Shown: one piece after another, positions 56,949-64,000 of the stretch
Layout: every line of letters starts with the position of its first letter
Position numbering within the stretch: position 1 is the stretch's first letter
Assembly: GCA_963662895.1 (NCBI GenBank)
Contig: OY759982.1
Span: forward strand, 744,001 to 808,000
Source of the DNA: GWE2-42-39 sp963662895
GTDB taxonomy: Bacteria; Bacteroidota; Bacteroidia; Bacteroidales; Prolixibacteraceae
DNA: 64,000 bases
Direction of reading: 5' to 3'
Translations under genes and position numbers: made by a program
The notes under the pieces: generated by a model
What the model saw: the letters and a program-made list of their open reading frames with translations, nothing else
Database searches by the model: none
Told to the model about the DNA's origin: nothing

Positions 56949-57293
56949 ATGAATGAAGAGAGATATAGACAAGTTTATTTGTACAAAGATTATTTCACTG
57001 AATTTTACTCTAAACAAAGACAAAAAGTAAAAGATAAAATCATTTGGACATTTAAACTAATTGAAAAAATACAACAAGTTCCAGTTGATTATTTAAAACA
57101 TATAGAAGGTACTGATGGTCTGTATGAAATACGCGTCCAAAGTGGGAATAATATTTTTAGAATATTTTGCTTTTTTGACAAGGGAAAATTAGTCGTGTTG
57201 GCTAATGGCTTCCAAAAGAAAACACAAAAAACGCCACAAAAAGAGATAGATAAAGCATTAAAAATAAAAGAAGAATATGAAAGCAACAAATAA
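56949..57293 (+). CDS. HigB/RelE-superfamily toxin (phage Gp49-like)
   Basis: 114 residues with the PF05973-type pattern: YFTEFYSKQRQKVKDKIIWT, DGLYEIRVQSGNNIFRIFCF and LVVLANGFQKKTQKTPQKEI. RelE-fold toxins cut mRNA at the ribosome; the basic C-terminus and the Phe-Gln-Lys-Lys segment are typical. It overlaps the antitoxin gene by 17 bases, so the unusual toxin-first order of higBA is kept. Confidence 0.9.
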   Translation: MNEERYRQVYLYKDYFTEFYSKQRQKVKDKIIWTFKLIEKIQQVPVDYLKHIEGTDGLYEIRVQSGNNIFRIFCFFDKGKLVVLANGFQKKTQKTPQKEIDKALKIKEEYESNK

Positions 57294-57582
57294 AGACATA
57301 AAATCACTTGACCAATTTGTCGATGAACAATATGGCAAAAAAGGCACAAACAAACGTGATAAGTTTGAAGACGGATTTGAAGAATTTAAACTCGGTTTTT
57401 TAATCCAACAAGCCAGATTGAAAAAAGGTTTGACCCAAGAGCAATTGGCTGAAAAAGTAGGCACAAATAAAGGATATATTTCAAAAGTTGAAAATAATAT
57501 CAAAGACGTTCGTATATCGACTTTACAAAGAATCATTGAAAAAGGATTTGGTGGACATTTAGATTTATCAATAAGAATATAG
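57277..57582 (+). CDS. HigA-type XRE antitoxin
   Basis: 101 residues; HTH about 45-95 (LIQQARLKKGLTQEQLAEKV, TNKGYISKVENNIKDVRIST) ending in FGGHLDLSIRI. Forms the second half of the TA pair with the gene upstream. Confidence 0.9.
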   Translation: MKATNKDIKSLDQFVDEQYGKKGTNKRDKFEDGFEEFKLGFLIQQARLKKGLTQEQLAEKVGTNKGYISKVENNIKDVRISTLQRIIEKGFGGHLDLSIRI

Positions 57583-57587
57583 AAATA

Positions 57588-57652
57588 CGGCAACAATTAG
57601 CCTCCAATGAAGCGTTGCTTGCATACGCTTTGTATTGGAGGCAGTGTTGAAC
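57588..57652. repeat. attC-like palindrome after the first higBA pair
   Basis: CGGCAAC-AATTA-GCCTCCAAT on the left and ATTGGAGGC-AGT-GTTGAAC on the right, with an inner AAGCGT-ACGCTT stem. The left spacer AATTA resembles the classic AATTC of integron attC sites. It begins 5 bases past the stop of higA1. Confidence 0.6.
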
Positions 57653-57845
57653 TAAACTTCGTGTTATAAGATCGTTTCACTATTGGCTATTTCTGGTCAG
57701 ACCGTGCCACAGGAGCTATAAATTACCTTTATTGAAAAGGAGAGGAAAACATTCCGGGGAAAAGGATACTGATGATCTTACGGAATTAATCATGTCCTGC
57801 CCTTTTTCAGTTTGTAAAATGTGGTAACAATTTATCCAGTATTAT

Positions 57846-57962
57846 GTATACTCAATTTCCTGCTGTGGCGATTTTTTTTCCACAGCAGGAAACCCTAATT
57901 CCCTAACGTGGAAATTCCAATTTCCTAAGCAGGGAAAAAATTTTTCACAGCAGGAAAACCAG
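57846..57962. repeat. 22-base-period array with dyads (TTCC...GGAAA family)
   Basis: About five units at about 22-base spacing, containing TTTCCTGCTGTGG, CCACAGCAGGAAA and TTTCCTAAGCAGGG blocks that pair with each other. Sequence is unrelated to the other arrays. 57653-58455 holds no gene. Confidence 0.7.
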
Positions 57963-58038
57963 TACCTACATATTCCAGTAAAAGTTGACAGGTGATTCCG
58001 GCGAAAGTTGACAGTTGGCTATTTCGGAGTGACCATGC

Positions 58039-58116
58039 CAGCCTTTTTTGATATCTCCGGCTTTCGGCCCCCCTGCTCAATTGTGTTTTAATTCGTGTTG
58101 GGCTAAACCGCTGGTA
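58039..58116. repeat. Right half of an attC-like element
   Basis: CCAGCCTTTTTTGATATCTCC to CTAAACCGCTGGTAC matches the right part of the 53615 and 55282 elements, without the left half. Confidence 0.6.
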
Positions 58117-58455
58117 CTTAAATGCTCCATATAATGGCTGGGAAGAACGAAAAAATGAGAATTACTCTTCGATGACAATTTTCCACAGGTCAATTTTTAG
58201 GCTATTATACTCCCCTCTGGAACAGACTGCCACTGCACAAAAAAGAGCAAAAAAAGGATGCGACTAAACACTTATAAAACAGCAATATACAAGATGGCAT
58301 TCAGCGCATAGCTTATGCGACTACGGTCGCATACCCCCTGCGGATATTTGAGAGGAGAAAAAAGGAGGTTTAAGCCACTGTGCAATCATTTGCCGCAGAA
58401 TGAAACTTGAAAAGGAGAAAGCAATATAGCAGACCCATAGCGGCGACGGGGATCA

Positions 58456-58575
58456 GTCCAACTATATTTTATCCATCATTATAAACCGCTCTGAACCTGG
58501 CTTTAATATCATTTATTATTTTTACTTTTAACAATCGTTTGTCTGAACGATGGATAAAATACAAGAACGTTGTGC
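58456..58575. repeat. attC-like palindrome before the 58600 gene
   Basis: GTCCAAC (exact RYYYAAC) at 58456-58462, then TTTTATCCATC; on the right GATGGATAAAA and GTTGTGC (58569-58575). The gene starts 24 bases after that. This is the best example of the two-box layout of an integron attC site here. Confidence 0.65.
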
Positions 58576-58599
58576 TTAATACCAAAGAACTATCTTCGC

Positions 58600-59790
58600 A
58601 TGAAAAACTTATGGATTACAATATTATTTCATATGCTTGTGAATACAGCCTATTCGCAACCTAACTGTGGAACATCTATGCCATTTTTACAAGATAGCAA
58701 CATGATTTTTGTATATGGCAAACTGAAAATTTTTCCACCTGATAGTATTGATAGAATGAAATATGTATCAGCTTGTATTAATACTACATCTTCGAGAGTT
58801 AAGGCTGTCTCTGTACAAGAAAATGGAGACTTCTGGTTTCAAATCAGAAAGAATAATAGAGATACGCTTATGATGGAAATCAAGGGTAAGCCATTTAGTC
58901 ATGATGGGACTTATTATCCTGTAGAAATAAAAGATATTAACCTTAACAGCGATTCACTTTATCTTGGAGTAGTACCGGCTGTTCCTGATCCTTTTGGATA
59001 TTTTGCAGAATGGGGCACAGTTAAAAAAAATAAATTTGGCGGGAAGGTTCACTTTTGGACAAAAACGATAATGTTTATGGATAAACGATATAAACACGAA
59101 AACACGTTAAATATTATCTATAATAGCTTTTGCCACGATTGCGACTCGATTTTTATTACCGAAACCATTTCAGAATCAGAAGACAAAAGACATATTTGGA
59201 GTGCCGAAACACGGAAACTAATCATCAACTATCAGGAGCTTTTATCGATGTCAGAGTATTTTACCTTTAACTACCCACATTATGATAGCCTGGCAAGAGG
59301 TTTTATCAATTTTTTAAAAATGATGCCAGACAGTATGTATTGCGATAAATTCAATAAAGCGGTCGTTAACTACCATTTTCCAGAGGACTATCATAACCCT
59401 GATACAACTACCTCACATATAGATGGTCAATTTATTGGATTAGATGAAGATTCTACACCCACTTTCATTTATCCAAATTATCCTAAACTTCACCGTGAAA
59501 GGTATAAACGTTTTAGAGAAACTGTTTTGAATACTATCAGTCTATCTCATGACGAGCTGAAAAGGCTAAATAATGAGTTGATTTTTCTTGTTCAGGTGGA
59601 CAGGATAGGTAGAGTTACTGAATTAAAATTGCTTTCACTTGTAGATTCAAGCACAAGAAATAAACTTAAACCTGTATTGACGGACTTGAGCTATAAATTT
59701 CTTCCTCCTAAATCAAGAGGGAAATCTCATGGATTCACGGCAGCATTTTATATTGATTTATCGGATAACAGTACTAAGCACAATAATTAG
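58600..59790 (+). CDS. Uncharacterised exported protein
   Basis: 396 residues from the ATG at 58600, with an N-terminal hydrophobic signal (WITILFHMLVNTAYSQ, about 3-20). Not recognised. It contains a Ser-rich, beta-type middle, DHRFQ-free sequence, and LNNELIFLVQVDRIGRVTEL near the C-terminus, which has the look of a TonB-C-like domain (KLLSLVDSS, about 350-385). The end of the frame overlaps the left arm of the attC-like element at 59777. Confidence 0.65.
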   Translation: MKNLWITILFHMLVNTAYSQPNCGTSMPFLQDSNMIFVYGKLKIFPPDSIDRMKYVSACINTTSSRVKAVSVQENGDFWFQIRKNNRDTLMMEIKGKPFSHDGTYYPVEIKDINLNSDSLYLGVVPAVPDPFGYFAEWGTVKKNKFGGKVHFWTKTIMFMDKRYKHENTLNIIYNSFCHDCDSIFITETISESEDKRHIWSAETRKLIINYQELLSMSEYFTFNYPHYDSLARGFINFLKMMPDSMYCDKFNKAVVNYHFPEDYHNPDTTTSHIDGQFIGLDEDSTPTFIYPNYPKLHRERYKRFRETVLNTISLSHDELKRLNNELIFLVQVDRIGRVTELKLLSLVDSSTRNKLKPVLTDLSYKFLPPKSRGKSHGFTAAFYIDLSDNSTKHNN

Positions 59791-59842
59791 CCTCCAATAA
59801 AGCGTTGCTTGCACACGCTTTGTATTGGAGGCAGTGTTGAAC
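59777..59842. repeat. attC-like palindrome after the 58600 gene
   Basis: ACAATAATTAGCCTCCAAT / ATTGGAGGCAGTGTTGAAC with an inner AAGCGT-ACGCTT stem; same family as 56525 and 57588. The host gene stop lies inside the left arm. Confidence 0.6.
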
Positions 59843-59878
59843 TAAACATTACCTCGATAAAAATCACCAGCCGGTCAG

Positions 59879-60196
59879 TCATTTACAGATAGTGTTTTTA
59901 ATCCGCTTTCTCAATCTTCCGGTTTGCTGTTTTCGGTGAGGATTAAACCCCCGGGTTCCGTTTCCGGGGAAAGCAGCCGGGCTTACCTCTTCCTCAGTAG
60001 CTTCGTCCTTTGAACTGAGGGTAACCCGAAGGCTTCCCAGGTCGCCCAAACGGATAATAGTGCTTTTTGCAAAGTTATCGATTACAACATCGACCATGAC
60101 ATACAACACGGCACGGATATCGGCCCCGCTCACGGTACATATTTTTTCAATGCCCCTGGTCAAATCGGCCAGACTTACTCTCTGTTTCGTAATAGC
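59879..60196 (-). pseudogene. HU-like DNA-binding protein fragment
   Basis: On the minus strand a frame reads QAITKQRVSLADLTRGIEKI, then GADIRAVLYVMVDVVIDNFA, TIIRLGDLGSLRVTLSSKDE and a changed tail (PGNGTRGFNPHRKQQTGRLR). It matches HU/HIG-type proteins of Bacteroidota. The normal N-terminus is missing (stop upstream) and the C-terminus seems to shift frame after EEEVSPAAFP, so I treat it as a remnant. It is the one non-IS gene on the minus strand in this region. Confidence 0.55.
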
Positions 60197-60493
60197 CTGT
60201 ATGAATGATTAAACCCTGTGTGCTAAGAGGTGCATGTTTTTGGCGAACAGTGCCGGGGGCATTTCCAATAGCGTAAAGATTTTACCAACAACGTTTACCT
60301 GAATATTTATTCCCGAACAAGGAATGAGGAGGCTCGCGTAGGGTGCAGCAGGTGCCTAAAAAAAATCAGGAGCCTGTTTGTTTGGCAAAATCCGCAACCG
60401 GAAAATGCAATTGAATGATGCCGTGCAGATGGTGAAAACGGAATGGATTAAATTAAGTATAATTTTTGAGATTGAATAGAAAAAATGCCATAA

Positions 60494-60527
60494 AAGTTCA
60501 GAATTAAATTGAACTTCCTTATCTTTG
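60494..60527 (+). promoter_or_regulatory. Palindromic operator and -7 box of higB2
   Basis: AAGTTCA (60494-60500) and TGAACTT (60510-60516) form an inverted repeat just upstream of TATCTTTG (60520-60527). The start codon is 17 bases further on. A site in this place would let the HigA protein repress its own operon. Confidence 0.6.
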
Positions 60528-60543
60528 TGAAAAACATTCCAAC

Positions 60544-60885
60544 GTGAATTTAATTAATAGAAGTTTACTTGAGCGGCTGAAACGGAAAAATCGAGGAAAT
60601 ACAAAATTGATTAAAGGAATCGACAGGTTAATTGATGATATTCAGACAAATGATTGGAAATCACAATTAGAAATGAAAGAAACAAGACCTGATGCTGATT
60701 GTGTACATAGTGATGGTTTTTACTTTTTTAATATAAATGTGCATCGGACAATGGTTTTGGTCGAATTTGATGAAAATAAAAGAGCAAGGATTGTTTGGGC
60801 AGGCTCTCATAAAGATTATGAAAAAACGTTCAAGAACAATAGAAACACGATAAAAAAATGGCTTAAAGATAACGGTTGGATTTAA
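60544..60885 (+). CDS. higB: HigB-type mRNA interferase toxin
   Basis: 113 residues starting at GTG. HigB_toxin (PF09907-type) signature: WKSQLEMKETRPDADCVHSD, YFFNINVHRTMVLVEFDENK and ARIVWAGSHKDYEK. A ribosome-dependent RNase unrelated in sequence to the 56949 toxin. 9 bases separate it from its antitoxin. Confidence 0.92.
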   Translation: MNLINRSLLERLKRKNRGNTKLIKGIDRLIDDIQTNDWKSQLEMKETRPDADCVHSDGFYFFNINVHRTMVLVEFDENKRARIVWAGSHKDYEKTFKNNRNTIKKWLKDNGWI

Positions 60886-60894
60886 AACGTAAAA

Positions 60895-61452
60895 ATGAAA
60901 GATTTAGTAAGCATAAGAGAAATTGAAAATATCCAACAATTGGATAACGAATATGACCTCCAAAAAGCATTGCTTCTTGACCAAAAGTTAAGGTTAATGG
61001 TAAAAGAGAATGCAGATTTAAAACCAATTCACGACAAATTGTTCAGATTAATACAAGATTACGAACAAAAAAATTGGTCTGATAGTGAAAATATCACAGA
61101 AGACCAATTGAAAGAAGCTGAAACGGCAGAACAATTAGTAGAAATTGAACGAAAATTTGTAGCCCAAAGAAAAGAAACAATCAGAAAAAAATTGAAAAAT
61201 TACGATATGACCCAAACAGATTTAGGAGTGCTTTTGGGGCATAAAAAATCCTATATGTCAGAATTAGTAAATGGAGTATCACAATTTTCGATGAAAGATT
61301 TAGTAATAATTCATCGTGTCTTACATATTGAATTATCGAAATTGATTCCGACATACTTGCAAAATGAAACGAGAGAACAGATAAAAAAGACAATTGACCA
61401 ACTAAACAAACCAAAACTAAAATTAAGAAAGAAAGACTTGATAATGAGCTAA
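60895..61452 (+). CDS. higA: HigA-type antitoxin with C-terminal HTH
   Basis: 185 residues: a helical N-terminal part (about 1-95) and an HTH (about 100-155, DMTQTDLGVLLGHKKSYMSE, LVNGVSQFSMKDLVIIHRVL) and a basic C-terminus (PKLKLRKKDLIMS). This longer HigA type neutralises HigB and represses the operon through the upstream palindrome. Confidence 0.9.
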   Translation: MKDLVSIREIENIQQLDNEYDLQKALLLDQKLRLMVKENADLKPIHDKLFRLIQDYEQKNWSDSENITEDQLKEAETAEQLVEIERKFVAQRKETIRKKLKNYDMTQTDLGVLLGHKKSYMSELVNGVSQFSMKDLVIIHRVLHIELSKLIPTYLQNETREQIKKTIDQLNKPKLKLRKKDLIMS

Positions 61453-61839
61453 TAAAAGCGCAAAGTCGAGTAGGAAAAGGGGTATTTCACCTATAACCCT
61501 CCGGCTGGTCAGGATTTGCAATCCTGATCTTTGTAAGAGGGGATTGTAATCACCTTTATTCCGGTTCCGGTGGAGGTCTCTGTTTTTAATATAACCCAAC
61601 CCAAAGATCAGTGCAAAATCTTGCGCAAAACGGACACCTGTACCTGGGGAAAATCAGCAAAGGAGTAGCGAAGGATCAGCATCGGATCAACAGAACCGGA
61701 CCGGGAACATTAAAACAGGGATTGGAAACAGACAATATCCTGTTAATTATAACATTGGAAATTAATGCCGGCCCCAGCGTAGAGACGTGATGCATCACGT
61801 CTGAATTAGGAAAAACCGCCGGGAAATATTGGATTGAAA

Positions 61840-61956
61840 TATGTCCAATTTCAATATATCGAATTAGGTGCATTTGTGATCATGCCTAATCATATTCACG
61901 GAATATTAATCATTAACGAACCCCCGCCGTAGAGACGCGATTAATCGCGTCTCTAC
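61840..61956 (+). pseudogene. RAYT fragment and REP palindrome, copy B
   Basis: Same ELGAFVIMPNHIHGILIINE frame and following palindrome as at 47595-47707; both are too short to be active. Confidence 0.65.
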
Positions 61957-62077
61957 CGGGTCAGAAAACGAAACTACCGCCCCTGTTCGTGCCGATTTAT
62001 AATCGATTTCGCTTTTAATAATTATCAACATCTGATTGATTTGATTACTTTTGTTAGTAACCAGATACCTGAAAATT

Positions 62078-62509
62078 ATGGAGACACAAGAAAAAACAAC
62101 GAAAAATACTCATCACGGGCACGCCATCAAACGTTACCGCCACACCCTGGGCATTAAGCAGGAAGCTTTAGCAACAGATATGGGGATCAGCCAGGCCCTT
62201 GTTTCGTTCTACGAACAGAAAAAGGTGATCGATGATGATATGATCGACAAATTCTCCCAAGCCCTGAATGTCACCCCTGCACTCATCAAAGGACTGGAAG
62301 AAGACCCGGTAACTTTCATCATTGAAAACAATACTCTGAAAAATGGGCATATTCTTACCGGAAACAATATTGAGAATTTTAATTCTGACCCCGTTGATCG
62401 AATTATAGAGCTAAACAAGGAGAAAACTGCTCTTTACGAGCGCATGCTTGAGTTGGAGAAAGAGAAGAATGCGCTGCTGGAGAAGCTGCTGAAGGAGAGG
62501 AAAAGATAA
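62078..62509 (+). CDS. XRE regulator with C-terminal coiled coil, copy 4
   Basis: 143 residues; two substitutions from copy 3 (Thr for Ala near the start, Ala for Thr in the coiled coil). The conserved leader with TACTTTTG at 62046 is present. Its position in the duplicated segment shows how the family spread. Confidence 0.9.
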   Translation: METQEKTTKNTHHGHAIKRYRHTLGIKQEALATDMGISQALVSFYEQKKVIDDDMIDKFSQALNVTPALIKGLEEDPVTFIIENNTLKNGHILTGNNIENFNSDPVDRIIELNKEKTALYERMLELEKEKNALLEKLLKERKR

Positions 62510-62717
62510 TCTTGTCACGAGCCAAAAACACAAAGGGTTGCCGGATATTAAAGGCTGTTTTTAATTAAGAACCCCATTGATGACATGGATTTTGATGACA
62601 GGTGATTGGTATAAACATATCGTGCCGGACAGGAGGAATATATTACACTTCCCCGGCGATAAAACAGAAATATATTTGACGCTTAATTTGCACAGATGTA
62701 AGGGGGCATTTAAAAAG

Positions 62718-64000
62718 ATGAAAACAACAAATACATATTTAGCAATTATTATTAGTATATTTATGCTCATTGGTTGCCAAAAAGAATCAAGAAAAGTTCA
62801 GAATATTGAGACTTTCGGAAAACTGTATGGTTATGCACGCTGGTTTCATCCAAGTGATGAAGCACAGGAAATTGACTGGGACAAATTCGCAATTCTTGGC
62901 GTACAAAAAGTGGAAAATATTAAATCAGATGCAGAGCTGAGAGACACATTGTTTCGCCTTTTCTCACCTATTATTCAAGGACTGCAAATTTCTGTCGGAA
63001 AAATCAAATCTCCGGTTGATTTACATTCACTAATGCCGTCCGATACTTTAAAAAACAAGGTTGTTACATGGCAACATTATGGGGTTTCCCTTGGAGAAAA
63101 AAGTAATATTTACAAAAGCCACCGCACGTACAGGGACACAACTGACTCTTATTTCGCTTTCATTAAATCAATACTTGATGTATCTAAATTTCAGGGTAAA
63201 GAAATAAAGCTAACCGGATATTTCAAAGTGCAATCTTCAAGCCCGGGCAATGAAGCGAGGTTATTTTTATTACCTGTCATTAGAAATCAAGATTCACAGT
63301 ATTTTCAAAGATGGGTGATGAAAAATGGTGTCACTATTAATTCAACGAAGTGGGAGGAACTTGAAGTAGCTGCAAAGATTAGTGACGACACTAAATATAT
63401 TACACTGGGGGGAATCCTCGAAAATGATATTTCCTTGCTTTCTGATAATCTTTCATTGGCCGTTAAAAAGGGGAATAAATGGGAGGAAATAAGTTCTGTG
63501 AATCTGGATTTCGAAGAAGACCCAAGTAAATCCAACTTAAACAATTGGCATTTTATAGAGAATGAATATAAAATTGAATTTATTGAAAGTAGTTTCAATT
63601 CCGGAAAGTTTGCCTTAAAAGCTGAGTACACAGGAAAAATATTTGAAGAAGTTCCTGCGTTTGGAGAATGCATTCACGAATCTATTGGGAACAACCTTTA
63701 TTGTGTAATTCCTTTGGCATTATACGATATAAACGGAGCTACCTATCCAAAGTCTAACGACAGAGAATTACTCGAATTAAAAAAGAAGATATCAGAAGTA
63801 AAAACAACTTCTGACTTTAATATGTACACCAACCTGGCAAGCATCGTAATTTCATGGAATGTGTTTCAACACTTTTACCCTTATTTCGATGTAATTAAAA
63901 CCAATTGGGAAACTGTTTTGCCTGAAACGCTAGAAGAAACATATTCAAATAATGATAACCCGGACTTTACCAGAACACTGGGTAAAATGGTTGCAAAACT
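62718..64000 (+). CDS. S41-family peptidase lipoprotein, N-terminal part
   Basis: Open from the ATG at 62718 to the window edge (427 codons). Lipoprotein signal (YLAIIISIFMLIGCQKE, Cys about 20), KLYGYARWFHPSDEAQEIDW, a beta-rich module (about 150-330), and near the edge LASIVISWNVFQHFYPYFDV, TNWETVLPETLEE, TRTLGKMVAKL, which is the entry of S41 (tricorn/CtpA-type) peptidases. The catalytic domain lies beyond the window. It is joined to the end of duplicate copy B. Confidence 0.85.
   Translation, partial: MKTTNTYLAIIISIFMLIGCQKESRKVQNIETFGKLYGYARWFHPSDEAQEIDWDKFAILGVQKVENIKSDAELRDTLFRLFSPIIQGLQISVGKIKSPVDLHSLMPSDTLKNKVVTWQHYGVSLGEKSNIYKSHRTYRDTTDSYFAFIKSILDVSKFQGKEIKLTGYFKVQSSSPGNEARLFLLPVIRNQDSQYFQRWVMKNGVTINSTKWEELEVAAKISDDTKYITLGGILENDISLLSDNLSLAVKKGNKWEEISSVNLDFEEDPSKSNLNNWHFIENEYKIEFIESSFNSGKFALKAEYTGKIFEEVPAFGECIHESIGNNLYCVIPLALYDINGATYPKSNDRELLELKKKISEVKTTSDFNMYTNLASIVISWNVFQHFYPYFDVIKTNWETVLPETLEETYSNNDNPDFTRTLGKMVAK

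Larger units (their letters stand above)
61510..62697. repeat. Duplicated segment, copy B (with XRE4)
   Basis: Starts with CAGGATTTGCAATCCTG and continues as the same 1.14-kb sequence as 47310-48447: RAYT fragment (61840-61930), REP palindromes (61783-61802; 61929-61956, arms GTAGAGACGC), XRE gene and the downstream block. It ends just before the S41 peptidase gene. Confidence 0.85.

Overview
The window reads as chromosome of a Bacteroidota member, most likely class Bacteroidia (a Marinilabiliales or Prolixibacteraceae-like genome is my inference, not proven). The support is two SusC/SusD outer-membrane pairs, FecI/FecR-type sigma and anti-sigma pairs, promoters of the Bacteroidota form TAnnTTTG, many SPII lipoproteins with weak ribosome sites, and ORF6N/RhuM and RAYT-type repeats typical of the phylum. 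No rRNA or tRNA was recognised.

Layout. 0-8 kb: a partial anti-sigma/sigma pair, then a complete regulated uptake locus on the minus strand (sigma, FecR, SusC with an STN signalling domain, SusD). 8-25.6 kb: mostly core-like genes: phosphofructokinase, a DUF1080 lipoprotein, a plus-strand sigma / membrane anti-sigma / DUF4097 operon, about 2.3 kb of tandem non-coding long repeats, a small operon (membrane protein, HTH_34 regulator, CreD) with two identical-type palindromic operators, a HAD phosphatase, a lipoprotein plus a large ABCG-like transporter, a MarR regulator, a decayed conjugative-element scrap, and a three-gene split HipA locus (HipB, HipS-like, HipT-like) with three operator copies.

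25.7-33 kb: a gene/repeat array. Four copies of a roughly 0.5-0.7 kb non-coding repeat alternate with genes that share a C-terminal PLD-like domain but carry different DNA-binding N-termini (ORF6N or RhuM); some are broken, one is intact. An AAA_14/DUF4143 ATPase sits inside it. 33.2-38.5 kb: a second SusC/SusD pair without sigma/FecR or enzymes.

39-63 kb: an AT-rich accessory region. Nearly all its genes point the same way (plus) and many are followed by imperfect palindromes that look like integron attC sites (R box GTTRRRY-like, left end AAC-AATTA-like). Cargo includes three PD-(D/E)XK nuclease-like proteins, a YaaC-like protein, a class D beta-lactamase, a TlpA-like thioredoxin, a methyltransferase and two HigBA toxin-antitoxin pairs. 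It also holds two group II intron 3' remnants, an IS91-type element with a coupled tyrosine recombinase, four near-identical XRE-coiled-coil genes, a hairpin mini-element, RAYT scraps and several arrays with 21-22 base periods. No integron integrase is visible, so the best description is a CALIN-like cassette cluster, held with moderate confidence. The window ends inside an S41-type peptidase lipoprotein.
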